Assembly (NCBI GenBank): GCA_009823505.1
Contig: VZQC01006732.1
Location: 543,665-607,664 of the forward strand
Direction of reading: 5' to 3'
Length of the DNA stretch: 64,000 nt
DNA from: Rhizomys pruinosus
Taxonomy: Eukaryota; Chordata; Mammalia; Rodentia; Spalacidae
Position 1 is the stretch's first letter. Each line of letters opens with the position of its first letter. Of the stretch, positions 34,376 through 46,992 are shown piece by piece. The notes under the pieces are model-generated. The model was not told where the DNA came from and did not search any database. It worked only from the letters and a program-made list of their open reading frames with translations. The translations under genes were made by a program, and so were the position numbers.

Positions 34376-34566
34376 GTAATTATTTGAAAATTAATGTTTT
34401 CTGGAGGGTGCTGAGTAAGTTGATACACACTGTGTTTTGAGTCTTCTGTACTGTTTTTTTTCCTACAAAATCCATACCCAGTGCAAACTGCTGACCTACC
34501 CAAGCTTCATCTCTACCTTGTCCCACTCTGAACAACTACCTTCAAACTTCTTTAAAATAACCTACC

Positions 34567-34768
34567 TTTGCTGGGTGTGATGCCCCACATCTTTAATCCC
34601 AGCACTCAAGAGGTGGGCCAGGTGGATCTCTGTGAGTTCAAGGTCAGCGTAGTCTACACAGGGAGTTCCAGGCCCACCGTGGCTGCATATAGTAAGACCG
34701 TGTCTCAAATTAAAACTAAAACCCAAAGCCAAATCCAAACCAAACCACGCCACACCAACAAACAAAAA
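34567..34768 (+). mobile_element. B1 SINE with long C/A-rich tail
   Basis: Sense: gctgggtgtgatgccccaca, tctttaatcccagcactcaa, gatctctgtgagttcaaggt, gtaagaccgtgtctcaaatt, then a tail of aaaccca-like units. Confidence 0.88.
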
Positions 34769-34959
34769 GCTTGCCTTTGAAAATACTGGTGAATTTGCTT
34801 CTGTGCTAAAACTAGGGGCTATAGAGATAGAAATTTTTTTTCTTATTTTTGTTTCTTTGTATGATCACTGATTTTCTTTTTTGCATTTTGAATTAATATT
34901 TCCTCCCTATATCCTGTCAGAATCTATCATAATGAAGCAAATTTTTATTCCTAAAAGAT

Positions 34960-37030
34960 ACACCAGGGGAATTGCTGAGGGAGTGTCCAAGTGGATTTTT
35001 TGGAGAACCTTCAGAACAGAAAGGGAAAAGTGAGTTAGACTTCTAATATATAAACAAAATTGAAAGCCTGAAACCTAGATAAATCAACACTCCATAAACA
35101 AGGAGGAACAAAAAGGGATCTGAAGGAGGCAAGCAAAGCAAGGCTTCAACATAGTGAAGAGGCATTTGTGATTCACATCAGAATACAGGCAAAAAGGGAA
35201 ACCCCCATGCCAGGGGCATGACAAAGGGACAACATGGGAAAGGTGCCCACGCCAAGCTCTACCAAGCCTGTGGGAGATTCCTACAGTGGGATCCCCCTCA
35301 GATTGGCCCAGGACACAGGTCTTAGAGGAAGAATTGCAGACATATTCAAAGAAATCAAAGAATATAAAGAACAAGTCAGAGAACTAAGGAGAGAGAATGA
35401 AAAACTCAAGAAAGACCTAGAGGAAGTGGAAACACTGAAAAAGGAAACCAACCAGAAAGCAAGGAGCTACAGGAAGAGATTGAGAAGCTCTAAAGGAAGT
35501 GGAAATACTAAAGAAATCACAGTATGAAATGAAAAAGGAAATGGAAAAAGCCTCAGAAATAGAATGGAGGAAGCAGAACAAAGAATATCAGACCTGGAAT
35601 ATAACACAGAACAACTGAAAAGCTCAAGTAAAGATTATGAAAAATTTAAAAATACACAAAAGTGGAACAACCAGGAAATATGTGACACTATGAAGAGATC
35701 AAATCTCTGCATATAGGAATAGAGGAAGGAGAAGAATCCCAGGAGAATGGTATTGATCAGATCTTCAACAGAATAATAGATGAAAATTTCCCCAAACTAA
35801 AAAAAGACAAACCCATACAAATACAAGAAGCACGTAGAACTCCAAATAGACAAGATCAGAAAGAAACTCCCCACACCATATCATAGTTAAAACAATAGAC
35901 TCCCAGAACAAAGACAAAATTCTGAAAACCACAAGAGAAAAACAGCAAGTTACATATAAAGCGAAACCCATCAGAATTACAACTGACTTCTCAGTGCAAA
36001 CTATGAAAGCAAGAAGAATGTGGAGCAAAGCATTCCCAGTGTTAAAGGACAATAGATGCCAACCCAGGTTACTATACCCAGCAAAAATGTCGATTATAGT
36101 TGAAGGAGAGAGAAAAATCTTCCATAACATAAACAAGATGATAGAATACATGTCTGGAAAACCAACCCTTCAGAAAATACTTGAAGCAATTCAAAGGACA
36201 GAAGAGAGGAGCAACAACCCCCAGGCACCTAGAAAGAGAAATTAATAAAAACATAACTGCAAAAGTAGAAACCGAGACTAAAAATGCAAATGGATAATAA
36301 GGTGAAAGGAAGCAACACATATCTTTCAATTATAACCTTAAATATTAATGGACTAAACTCCCAATCAAAGATGAAGCTTACCACCTGACCCAGTCATATC
36401 ACTCCCGGGTATATAACCACGAGACTCATCTTACCGCAGAGATACATGCACAGCCATGTTTATTGCAGCTCTGTTCACAATAGCAAAAAGCTGGAACCAA
36501 CCCAAGTGCCCCTCAACTGACAAGTGGATAGAGAAAATGTGGTACATCTACACGATGGAGTTCTATGCAGCAGTAAAGAAAAATGACATCATGAACTTTG
36601 CGGGTAAATGGATGGAACTAGATATTATGTTAAGTGAAGTAACACAGTCCCAGAAAAACAAACGATGAATGGTATCCCTCATCTGTGGATGCTAGCACCA
36701 AGTACATAGTTGTATTTCTTCTGCATGGCCCCTTGAGCTTTGTCCAAGTGGTTGGGAGTGATGCATATTGGAAAGAACAACAACAACAACAACAACAACA
36801 ACAGAAAAGAGTGCATAAAAGAACTGACTGAAATGGTGAATTTTGAAACAGTGAACTTATACATCGAGAATTTTAAGAAATACTAAGAAAAACATGAAAA
36901 ACATGTTTGACAGAATGCATGAGCTCTGGTGGAGTAGGGGGTAGGAAGGGGGACACAGGTCTAAATTTGATTTGTAACATAATCTTGTACAAGAAAATCT
37001 ATATAAAACAATACATTTTTTTAAAAAAGA
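34960..37030 (+). mobile_element. Internally deleted L1 / HAL1-like element
   Basis: A + strand LINE carrying L1 ORF1 in pieces. A coiled-coil-rich part lies at 35234-35527 (IFKEIKEYKEQVRELRREN, then KKDLEEVETLKKET). The later ORF1-side sequence runs about 35700-36245. The first codons of an ORF2 reading NLKYNGL-like follow near 36335. At about 36365-36372 the sequence jumps to the C-terminal end of ORF2 (36372-36668: TAMFIAALFTIAKSWNQPK, WYIYTMEFYAAVKKND) and then a G-rich 3' UTR with a (CAA)n run at 36775-36803. The endonuclease and reverse transcriptase regions are absent. Frames are broken, so it cannot move by itself. Confidence 0.82.
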
Positions 37031-37083
37031 AAGAAAATTTCAATTTTAGTGGTTTAAGAAGTTATTTTATTAAAAAAAAAGAT

Positions 37084-37229
37084 ATGCCAGGTGTGGAGGT
37101 GTGTGCCTTCAATGTCAGCACTTGAGAGGCAGGGTCAGGCAGATTTCAAAGAGATCAAGACTAGCTTGATCTGCATAGTGAGTTCCAAGCCAACTGGGGC
37201 TACAGGGAGACACTGTTTCAAAAAAAGAG
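37084..37229 (+). mobile_element. B1 SINE, diverged
   Basis: Sense: atgccaggtgtggaggtgtg, agcacttgagaggcagggtc, gagacactgtttcaaaaaaa. Confidence 0.85.
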
Positions 37230-37490
37230 AGAAATTATTTTATTACATTTTCTATAATTAAATATCTGTATATGTTGAAATTTAATATATTTGAAATTTC
37301 CATAAATACAAATCTAAGCTTGAAAAGTTATTTTAGATTACGTTTTTGTGATTATTGAAAAATTAAAATAGTGAAGACAAAGCCAGGTTTTCACTAATAG
37401 CTATTAAATGCAGTGTGATAGATTGTATTGGAAATGAAGCTCTTAATAGGTTGTATTGATTTTTTTATTCCAATTAGTTCATGAATATGA

Positions 37491-37590
37491 GCCTTCCTTC
37501 CTTCCTTCTTCCTTCCTTCCTTCTTCCTTCCTTCCTTCCTTCCTTCCTTCCTTCCTTCCTTCCTTCCTCTCTCCCTCTTTTCTTCCTTCC
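37491..37590. repeat. (CCTT)n microsatellite
   Basis: Pyrimidine tract of CCTT/TTCC units with occasional missing bases. Confidence 0.95.
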
Positions 37591-39204
37591 TAAAGCCTCA
37601 TTATGTTGCTCAGTTTGGCTTTGAAATCCTGGATTCCAATATTCCTCATTTCAGCCCCTGGTCAGCTAGACAGCACACCCAAGTCTTAGAGTAAGATAAG
37701 GTCCTGTACCACCAGATCTGCCATTTCCTTTGTCACAAATATAAAGACTGAAAGTACCTATGAACTTTTCTAAAATTCTTTTATGATTTTAAGAATAGAA
37801 TTCAGAACTTTAGACATTCTAAGTACAAGCTCTGCCACAGAGACACTCCCATCCAGCCTCTTGTGGACCATTATTTGATAGAGTTAAAGCTAGTGCTTGA
37901 GATTTTTCTGAGTTATATAACTCCTGGATAAATTAATAGTTCTTTTTATTTGTCATAGGCGCTTGAACAGGTCTTATAATGTGATTAATAGCAAAGACTC
38001 CAATTGCAAGGACATGCTTTCTTCAGGTGTTAGTCGGTCACTGCTTTAGTATTGAACACCAGTATGAGCTGAACACCAGCATCAGGAATTAGCCCTTTAT
38101 TTGGCAGACATTTATTTGGGTGAGAGGTAAACCTAGCTTTAAATTTTATTTAAATTTGTATATGAGAGAAGGATGGTGATAAAGGTGTGTATGGAAAAGA
38201 TAAACCTTAAGGATCCTAGCTGAGTTTTCAGGCTAAACCATTTTAGCAATAGGATATACACACTGAACTTCTGGACAATGCTTTCAAGCTGTGTTTATAG
38301 GGAGGCGTATAAACTTAGAAAGCTTCATATTACATAATCCCTGACATATTCAGAGATCATTTTAAGAATGGTTGATCATCATGATTAACTTTTGTTACCT
38401 GTTTGTCACAAACAAATATTAAGATATTTTTGAAGGGACACTTTTGAACTTTCTGTTCATAATCGATGGGCCTGTTGCTTTGGGCCTGTTCAGGCACATC
38501 GTGGTGCCTACCGTTGGAGAATAAACTAAATCATCTAAATCATCATACATCATGAGCTAGGGAGCACAGGAAGAACAGCAGAGGGGGTCAAGCTCCCACA
38601 TTCTCCTTCAAGGGCATGTTTCCTGGCCTAAAGTCCTTCCTAGACCTAGTGTCCTGAAGGTTCTTTATGTCATATCAGTAACATCTGGGGGCCGGATTTC
38701 ACACATGGGTCTCTGGGAGCTATTCAGTGTCAAATTCAAGCTAAGTCATGATTCTTTCCTTCCATGATTTTCCACCTTTGTATCCCTAGAATGGCTCCAT
38801 TTCCTCATAAACATACTCTTTCAGAGTCTCCTCCTGTCCTGCTGCCTGATCAAGCATAGATTACTATAACCCTATAATGCCCTCCTAACTTCCATCTGCC
38901 AATGAACATTATCCTTGATGCCTCTGTCTTCTTGCTTAATCAGAAACTTAATTCATGACTGTCTGAAATCCTTCAGAAGCCTCCCATAAATTCTGAAATA
39001 AAGTATAGACCCTGTATGATTTGACCTCTGCTCACCTCCAAAATTTGTCTTCTGTGCCAACATGTTCCTTATTTCCTACATGCAAATTTCCAATGAAGCC
39101 CATGTTCTAATCACTCCAAGGCATACACATGCAGCTTGTTAAGTGCTGTTATTTCTGGGAGTTCTTTATTTTATTTTATTATTAATTTTATTTAGAGTGA
39201 ATGT

Positions 39205-39390
39205 TTGGGGGCGAATACGCGTGTTGATGCCGAGTCACAGAGGCCCAGGGTTCGGATTCACCAATGGGCTGGAAGTTCTACTCCATTCGGAAACTCCCGT
39301 TCGGGGATCGAGACCTCTTCTGTCCGCGGTTGCACGACCATGGGTGCAAACCTGTGGCGACGTCTTTAACACATCCGTAAAATAACAGTG
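39205..39390 (+). mobile_element. Diverged, CpG-dense B2-variant SINE, probable
   Basis: Parts align with the variant B2 on the + strand: cagaggcccagggttcggat versus the head's B-box region, then aactcccgttcggggatcga, cctcttctgtccgcggttgc and acgaccatgggtgcaaacct versus the 3' half. Over a dozen CpGs remain in under 200 bp. Indels are frequent, so the assignment is moderate. Confidence 0.55.
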
Positions 39391-40388
39391 GAATTTTGCT
39401 GATGTTTTTAATAGTATTTTTGTTGCCATCCTAACAGGTAATATGCATCCTTCCCCTGTGTACCCAGTAGGTTGAATATGAGTTTTTGCAACATATTCTA
39501 ATGTCCGTGTTGCTGCTTTTTTATCTTTTTACTGCTTTTGCACTACATCATTTTCCATTCAGATCGCAATTCCTTCCCTTCCCCCTACCCCCACCCATCC
39601 AGATCATGCATTTTGCCAACTGTTGCCTCTTTCTCAGTTTTTTTTGTTTGTTTTTTTCATTTTTTTACATAGTGATGACCATAGACAGCTTTAATGAATT
39701 TGCAGTTCCCACAACCTCTCCCACGCCCCCCGGGGGTTGTTGTCAATCATTACAGGTGCCAGTACATTGGGTCCATCACATGCATCTTATTAAGCCCTTC
39801 GCGATTGTTTAGTTAGGGCAAGGTGTAGACAAAACAGTCAATTTCTGAGTGTGTCTGCCGCTGCCTTATGTGCTGCAGTTGTGGGACTCGTCCTCTATGA
39901 CAAGCAATAGGCATTATCAGGTAGGCTTGCTTAGATTGTAAGCTCTTGGGAGCTTGATCATATGCCCAACTCTTCCTTATAGTTCCAGAATCAAACACAT
40001 AGGTAGTCTATAATAAGAGCTCATACTTGGCACATAGTAGGGCCTCATTAAATGCATTTGTGGGTGAATTAATTGATTTTCAATCACAAATATGATGCAG
40101 TTTGTCTGGTTATCCCTGCTCTCTGTGCAGATTAACTGTGCCATACAAATATAGAGTGAGTTGAGCCCCTATGCTAACACAACCCATGTTTTCCCCCTTT
40201 TTTCTGAACCACAACACATTGCGCTTTGTCTTCCATTATGCCCTTCAGTACTTAAAAACTTCCACCTATTGGGACAGTTGTTTGTCTGTTTTATACCAAA
40301 AATATGGCAGGAGTCTTCAAACCATGTTTTTTTTCTCAGTAATTGATGGAATGACTTTGAAAATTGTCTTGTGTCTGATTGTAACTTT

Positions 40389-40409
40389 CTTTTTTTTTTT
40401 TTTTTTTTT
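40389..40409. repeat. Poly(T) tract
   Basis: A run of about 20 T in an otherwise unassigned intron stretch. Confidence 0.9.
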
Positions 40410-40779
40410 GATGAGTTAAGAGTAAATTAATCAAAACCATATGAGTTAAATTTTCCCTGAAACACATTTGCATTAACCATTAAGGACAAATGCTTTGGGG
40501 GACAATATGGGCTGGGGGGAGAGGGGCTGGAGATTTGGGGTCTGACTTGGAATGTCCTCTGTGGTCCTTGTTCTTCTTTGTGCATGCTCCCAAAGTCCCA
40601 GATGCCCTAACTCACACGCAGTTTTTAAAGGGATAAGCTGATAATCTTAAGCAGCAACTTGAGACCTTGGAGGAAAACTCCAAGTAATCAAGGGCATCTT
40701 GTTTTGACTGCTCTTGCTGTGGGAGTCTTTCTTTGAAAAGCGATAAACTTGTCCAAGGTGGTAAACAAGTCCTGTTGGA

Positions 40780-41115
40780 TGTGGAGTGTTTTGCCAAGTG
40801 TCATGTTGAGATTTAATTGCCAGTCTATTGATAGTAAAGGGTTTTAAGGCCACTGGGAGTTGCTGAAACTTGGGGGTCCTGTCCTCATGAAGAAAAGAGT
40901 ATGTTCATTACCACAAAATGGGCGAATGGGCTTCCTTTGTGCTCCCTCCTTCTTTTCCTCACACCCATCTCACTCTTTTCTTCTTCCGCCATGAGGCCTG
41001 CACCATAAGTTAAGAGGGTTGTGCCACCTAATTCTTCACTTCTAACATCCACAACTATGAACTAAAAAAAAAAAATTACCCAGTCTCGGGTATTCTGTCA
41101 TAGTGACAGAAAATG
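40780..41115 (+). mobile_element. MaLR-type LTR fragment (MST/MLT-like), probable
   Basis: Contains gtcatgttgagatttaattg, agttaagagggttgtgccac, and near the end aattacccagtctcgggtat followed by tctgtcatagtgacagaaaa, the usual 3' end of MaLR LTRs. It is non-coding and solitary as far as visible. Confidence 0.65.
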
Positions 41116-41751
41116 GGCAAAGACAACAGCTGTAAACAAACAAGTGGATATATTCACTCACTCAAAAGTGCATCATTTTTTTGTCAGAAGTTACAAGTTA
41201 GTGGGAAGCAAAGAGAAATAAAAGGGGGGGGTGGCATCCCTGCCTGGGAGGAGCTAGTCTCCCGGCCCCTCTCAAGAGCTTGTCATGATGTCGTCTACTG
41301 CTACTTCTCAGCAGTCTCCTTTGCCTTCAGTGACAGCGGGCTTTCTGCTGACAGGCTTTCCATCAGTCTGAGACTATTTTCTTAAGACCTTCATTGAGGC
41401 TTGGAAGCGTGCATCATGGCAAATTAAGGCACCACTTTAGTCATTAGACCTCAATTTCTCCCCAAACAGCAAGGCAGCCTCCACGCTGGTTATTCTGGAT
41501 GCCTTCATCCAACCCATCCTCTGTCTAAGCTTCAGAATCTGAGCACCTCATCACACTGCTCAGAGATCCAGATCAAGCTCTACGGAGAGGCAGACAGGAC
41601 TTTGGCATGAATAGGCACACACCTCCTCTCCTATCTCCTTGTTCATCCCTTTCTGCTGGACACCTTGGACTCTAGCAACCCTAAAGCATCTTTAATTTCC
41701 ACTACTACAAATCCCAGGGTTCTCCCCTCTTTGCCTTTCTTATCTTTGTTT

Positions 41752-41991
41752 TTTTTTTATTTTATTTATTTCTATATGTGTAGGAATGTACTGTCTGCAT
41801 GCAAGTTTGTGCACCTGTGTCGTGCAACACCGTGGAGGTCAGAAGAGGGTGTCGGATTCCCCTGGAACTGGAGTTCTCCTGGAATTGGAGTTTTAGATGG
41901 TTCTCGGCTGCCATGTGGGTGCTGGGGATCGAACACAGGTCCTCTGTAAGAGCGGTCGGCGCTCTTAACCTCTAGGCCATCTCTCCAGCCC
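41752..41991 (-). mobile_element. B2-variant SINE, antisense, well preserved
   Basis: Antisense: ttatttatttctatatgtgt, gtgtcggattcccctggaac, tgctggggatcgaacacagg, agagcggtcggcgctcttaa, ccatctctccagccc. Confidence 0.95.
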
Positions 41992-42304
41992 ATCTTATCT
42001 TTGTTTTTAACTTTTTGTGAGTGCATGTGTGTACATGATTGTAACTTTCATTAGAGTCAGTTCATGGAAAAAAAATAAAGGGCCGATTTTTTTCAAGGAT
42101 TCAGTGATGAATAAAACATTGTCCTTGCTTGTGTCATGGGACAACTAGACACATATTTAGCCAACCCTAACAAAGTGTTAAAGTTCTCACATGAAGTGCC
42201 AGGGGGCATAGAAGAGGCACATGGAGCAGTAACGTGTAGCCTGTACAAACTCAGTAGCCAGTGACATTGGGGAAATTATAATCCACCTATTAATTGCTTT
42301 TAAA

Positions 42305-42510
42305 CTTTTATTTATTTTTATTTTATGTGCATGAATGTTTTGCCTCCATGTATGTAAGTATGCCACATATGTACATGCCCCCAGAAGTGAGAGGAGGGTG
42401 TTAGATCCTCTGGGTGAACTGGAGTTATGGACAATTGTTAATTGCCATGTGGTGCTGGGAACTGAGCCTGGGTCCTCTGCAAGAGAAGTCAAAGCCATTT
42501 CTCCAGCTCC
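42305..42510 (-). mobile_element. B2 SINE, antisense
   Basis: Antisense: cttttatttatttttatttt, gtgctgggaactgagcctgg, gtcaaagccatttctccagc. It ends about 370 bp before exon 42884. Confidence 0.87.
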
Positions 42511-42883
42511 TACTTGTTAATTTTTAGTGGACAACCAAAAATGGACTTTGTATCCTGTTTCTGGTATTGTCTTACTTCCTTCAAATAAAATACACATTTT
42601 AATAAGGAGAAACAAATGATTAAAATTTGTAGATTCACATAAAAATGAGATTGCTGCAAATGATTCAAGATACATATTGAGTCACATTATTTATCTCCTT
42701 GATAGAAATTCTATAAGGGAAGTCAAGGAGTTTATCATGCTCAGTGTTCACAATCCTTAGAAAAGTACCAAGATATAAAATCAGGAAATGAGTATTTTCA
42801 GTGAGTAAAGACATAAATGCAGATGATGCAAATGGATACTACCATTTTATTTTAAATAACTTTTCAACTGTCTTCTCTAACAG

Positions 42884-43741
42884 GTGGAAATGCTGATGAG
42901 TACTTTGCCATTCACAGAAGCTCAGGAGAACTCTCAACAACTCGCCCTTTGGACCGGGAACAAATCAACAATTTTACCCTCATGATCCTGTGCTCAGACT
43001 TGGGGAATCCCCCTCGGAATTCTGTGCTGCAGTTGCAAGTTAGGGTCTTGGATGACAATGATCACAGCCCTTCCTTTCCCAGGCTTCATTACCAGACCTC
43101 TGTGAGAGAAGATGCTGAGGTGGGCTCTGTGGTCCTGGCGCTCTCTGCTGTGGACAGAGATGAGGGCCTTAATGGACAAATAGAGTATTTTCTGATGGAG
43201 GAGTCTTCTAGTGCATTCACTATTGATCTTAAAACAGGGACCCTGAGAACTAGGCATGCTCTTGACCGAGAAGCCACATCTCAGCACACTCTCCAGGTCA
43301 TGGCCAGAGACTGCAGCACCCAAGACCCTAGAAGCACCTCCCTAACTGTACAAGTATCTGTTACTGATGCTAACGATAATGATCCAGTTTGGGAACAGAA
43401 CCCCATCAATGCTTTTCTTTCCCCGAATCTGTCCATAAACCAGACCATTGTTCATTTGAGCGCCAGTGACCCAGATTCAGGGCCCAATGGAACTGTCATC
43501 TTTAGTTTTGCAGACACCCAGTCAATGTTTTCTATTGATGAACAGACAGGAGAAGTTAAACTTCAGCAAAATCTATCTTCAGAATATTTTCCTATCTGGG
43601 TGCAGTTAAAAGTCACAGATCAAGGAGTCCCAGTGAGGACAGCCACTGGGCTCTTGGTCATTCACATGGAAGGAGAAGATGGAACAATCTCCTTCAGTCA
43701 TCATCTATATAAAGGACTCGTGAATGAAAACTGTGTGGCAG
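42884..43741 (+). CDS. Dchs2: Dchs2 large exon, about three EC repeats
   Basis: This 858-bp exon has a tcttctctaacag acceptor and a cag/gtgagt donor, with phase 1 at both ends and a fully open frame. It begins GGNADEYFAIHRSSGEL and continues RPLDREQ, TLMILCSDLGNPPRNS and DDNDHSPSF. It then gives a complete repeat (VREDAEVGSVV, DRDEGLNGQIEY, ALDREATSQH, DANDNDPVW) and a further one (NQTIVHLSASDPDSGPNG, TDQGVPV, then HMEGEDGTISF in place of DxNDN). It ends at HHLYKGLVNENCVA. The match to DCHS2 is strong throughout. The ATG at 42949 is internal. The normal continuation is exon 57452, 13.7 kb away, which is degenerate. Confidence 0.92.
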
Positions 43742-43879
43742 GTGAGTGTACCCTTCAGTGTACTATACTAGCTTGGGCAAAATGTCTTAATGTATATTGT
43801 TCAAGACTGCAGATTCTGTTGTAAACTTATGAGTCTAGCAAATATTGATATTGAAAAAATTTAATGAGTATGTCTGTAC

Positions 43880-44245
43880 TAGTTTCCAAGACTATAATGA
43901 AGTGCCTGAGCCAGTAAACTTATAAAGAAAAGATCTCTCTTTTGGCTCAAGGTTCTGGAAGTTCCAGTGCAAGACTGAGAGGCTCCATTGTTTTGGGCCT
44001 CTAGTGAGGGCAACATCATGGTAGAAGTGTATGGCAGAGCAAACCATTCACCCCATGAGCCAAGAAGCAGAGTGGGAGGACGGAGTGGCAAACATTCCCC
44101 TTTGGAAGCTCATTCCCAGGGATCTCACAGCCTCTCACAAGACTCTGCATCTCAAAGGTTCTACCATCTCCCAGTAGCACTACCTTGGGTTAATGCCAAA
44201 CTTTTAACACACTGGACCTTCGGGGGACACCAACATCCAAAATAT
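43880..44245 (-). mobile_element. MaLR-type LTR, antisense, probable
   Basis: On the + strand: agagcaaaccattcacccca, tgagccaagaagcagagtgg, ggttctaccatctcccagta, ccttcgggggacaccaacat and ccaaaatatagc, which is the antisense of a MaLR-style LTR beginning gctatattttgg. Confidence 0.6.
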
Positions 44246-44454
44246 AGCTATGGATAATTGTAGTCTAGTCCGAAATAAAATGTTGAGGCAGAATGCAGTG
44301 AAAACCAAACCTTCTTCTAATAGGCCAGTTTGGAAAGGCAATGCATGGAGAACAGTGAAGGCTTCATCTTCCTGTCCCCATATTTTCTTAACTCCTAATA
44401 AGATTTTTCTTATTTCTTTATATATAGAATTAAATTTCATATTTTTTATTTTAA

Positions 44455-45240
44455 GAATACTATCCTTTCACTTTCCCCTTGATCTTGGCCAGTCTTATTG
44501 GAGGGAGATGATATCTCAGAGTGGTTTTAATTTGCATTTCCTTAATTATTAATGATGTTGAACACTTTTGAAGATGTTTCTCAGCTGGTGAAGTCTCTGT
44601 TCAGCTCTTTACTCCATCTTTTGAGTAGGTCATTTGTTTTCTTCTTTGTTTTTTAAGTAGTCTATATTCTGGAAGTTAATGCTCTGTCAGATATATCACT
44701 GGTGAAGGTTTCTTCCCACTCTGTGGGTTTTCTTTTCACTTCTTTGATTGTTTCTTTCACTGTACAGGAGCTTTTGAGTTTGATGAGGTCCCACTTGTCA
44801 GCTGTTGACCTTATTTCCTGCATGGCTACTGTTTGATTAAGAAGGTCTTTTCCTACTCCTCTGCCTTGTAGGTTGCTACCAACTTTTTCTTCTATCACCT
44901 TCAGAGTTTCAGGTTTCACATTGAGGTCTTTCATCCACTTGGAGTTTATTTTTGTACAGAGTGAGATGTAGGGGTTTAATTTTATTCTTCTACAAATGGT
45001 GATCCAGTTTTGCCAGCGCCATTTGATGAAGATGCTATCTTTCCTCCAATGAGCTTTTTTTGGCCCTTTTATCAAATATGAGGTGGATGAAATTGTATGA
45101 GCTCAAGTTTGGATCTTCAGTTTTTTTTCCAATGGTCAACAGATCTGTTTTTGTGCCAGTAACAGGCTGTCTTTATGACTATAGCCCTGTGATGTTATAA
45201 CATGAATCTCTTAGTGGGCCTTAGAATTAACTTACCACTT
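44455..45240 (-). mobile_element. Rodent L1 ORF2 C-terminal fragment, antisense
   Basis: The + strand reads as antisense L1: ttcttcccactctgtgggtt, gcttttgagtttgatgaggt, cccacttgtcagctgttgac, tttcaggtttcacattgagg, gatccagttttgccagcgcc. The minus strand holds an open 137-codon stretch (44662-45075) of ORF2. It is truncated at both ends. Confidence 0.85.
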
Positions 45241-45409
45241 TTCAGACATGGTGATTAACACATATAGGTGGAAGATATATATTCATATTTTAGAGTAATA
45301 TAAAATTAAAGGGAAAAAGTGAACTCCTAAGCATATTTTGGAGTTAACATATAGTTTATTCCCAGAGGACATAATTCTGGTACATATATGATGTTTATAT
45401 AGGAATATT

Positions 45410-45680
45410 TTGGAACAGTACAAATGGGAGGAAACAACAACAATATAAGGACTGGGTCAAAGAATGGATTGATACAGTTAAATTCTGCCCCAAACAATAA
45501 ACCTCTGCAGAGAAAATCTTTAAAAAGACTGAGAGAAAGATACAGGACGTATATGGCAGAATACATGGGGGGTGGGGAATGCATGAACTGGGGTTGGGGG
45601 GAGGAAAAGGGGAATATGTCTAAATTGAACTGAAAAATGATGTAGGAAATACACAAAACATCAACAAAAATATTATATTA
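45410..45680 (+). mobile_element. L1 3' UTR-like fragment, possible
   Basis: A G-rich purine stretch (catggggggtggggaatgca, aactggggttggggggagga) followed by tctaaattgaactgaaaaat and an A-rich end, like the 3' end of the element at 36900-37010. Confidence 0.4.
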
Positions 45681-46139
45681 AAAAAGAATACTATATTTTA
45701 AATAGAACTTCATATTCTAAACTTGTATCTATGGAGCCTTACTCTTAAACAAAGCTAGCTAGAAATACTTCTGACTATATCAAAAGCAGAGGGTGTCTGT
45801 GAACATCCAGGTAGCTATCCATTTAAAGATATTTAAAACATCGAGTTGTGACCTGTCTTTGAAGAGTAATTTGACATGGGAAAGATGTATACTCCAAGCT
45901 TTCTGTAAATCCCAAATAGCAATTGAAACAGGAAACAAAAGGAAGAAGCAAAGAATGACAATTCAGAAGGCTGTTGAATCTGATCAAGAGTTTCCTAGGC
46001 TCTCTGATAAACAGGAACAATATACATAAAATATTGATTGACATTTTCAGTGACTGAAGCTTTTCCTGATCATGAAATCAATAAGATGGCCAGATAGGCT
46101 CCAGGAAGTAGTTTTCCTTATTAATATTAAAATATTTTT

Positions 46140-46330
46140 TATTTGTTCATTTGTGTGCGCCACACACAACCACACACACACACACACATAACACATTCAA
46201 GAGGCCATCAAATCCCTGGAACTAAACTTTAAGTGTTTGGGAGCCACAGCCCATAGGTGCTGGGACAAAACACAGGCTCTGTGGTGGAAGAGCAGGAATC
46301 ACCCTAACTACTCGGACATCTCTCTAGCTC
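46140..46330 (-). mobile_element. B2 SINE, diverged, with (CA)n
   Basis: Antisense B2 with CA repeats at 46161-46189, aaatccctggaactaaactt, ataggtgctgggacaaaaca, cggacatctctctagctc. Confidence 0.65.
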
Positions 46331-46774
46331 GTTTGCCCCCCTCATTTTTTTTTCTGTTCTTTTTTAATTCCATGGATTCAAAACAGTGCAGATCTACTGA
46401 TCAGTCTTAGAATGTTCTGGATATATATTTAGTAGCCTTATGTATCTGCCAGAATGATTTTTCTCCTTCCCAAATGCACCTAAAAAAAACCTTTTATATT
46501 CAAATGAAAAATATTTAGACATTTAAATATTCTGTGGGTCATTCAAACATCTTATCACTAACAGCTACTTGGCATCCTGGGTGAATTATTTTTGGCATTA
46601 CAAATTGTCATTACTCTAAATTGCTTTTAATATCCCCATGTTCTTTAATTTTCTAAGAAAATTAAAATAAATATTTGCAACACATTCATGTTTGTTTGGC
46701 ACTGTTTTGTTATCGGTGAGAAATCTGCAAGCTCCAGTTTTGGTTAGCACTGCGTTCATCTAATAAGAACACTA

Positions 46775-46992
46775 AGGGCTGGAGAGATGGCTCTGTGGTT
46801 AGGGCACTGGCTGCTCTTGCAGGGATGTGGGTTCAATTCCCAGAACCACAAGGGTCAACAACCATCCTAAAATCCAGTTCCAGGGGGCCAAATGCCCTCT
46901 TCTTGGCCCCCACAAGCATTGCATGCCATGGGTGTACTGACTAAGTGCAAGCAAAATCACCTATACACATAAAATAAAAATAATAAAATATT
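46775..46992 (+). mobile_element. B2 SINE
   Basis: Sense: agggctggagagatggctct, gggttcaattcccagaacca, gccctcttcttggcccccac, ending acataaaataaaaataataa. Confidence 0.92.

Larger units (their letters stand above)
34376..42883 (+). other. Intron between exons 34166 and 42884
   Basis: Holds the L1/HAL1-like element, B1 and B2 copies, the CCTT repeat and an LTR. 37600-39200 is unassigned; part (38700-39130) is vaguely like an old L2-type element but too weak to call. 39430-40380 and 41120-41740 are unassigned. Confidence 0.65.

Noticed and set aside
36456..36668. A small host gene
   Set aside because: It is the C-terminal remnant of L1 ORF2.
39205..39390. A CpG island or promoter in the intron
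   Set aside because: Most of it aligns with the CpG-rich B2 variant, so the CpGs are explained by a SINE; no TSS signal is visible.
42949..43824. A 291-codon ATG-started frame as its own gene
   Set aside because: Same reason; the exon begins at 42884 and ends at a donor after 43741.
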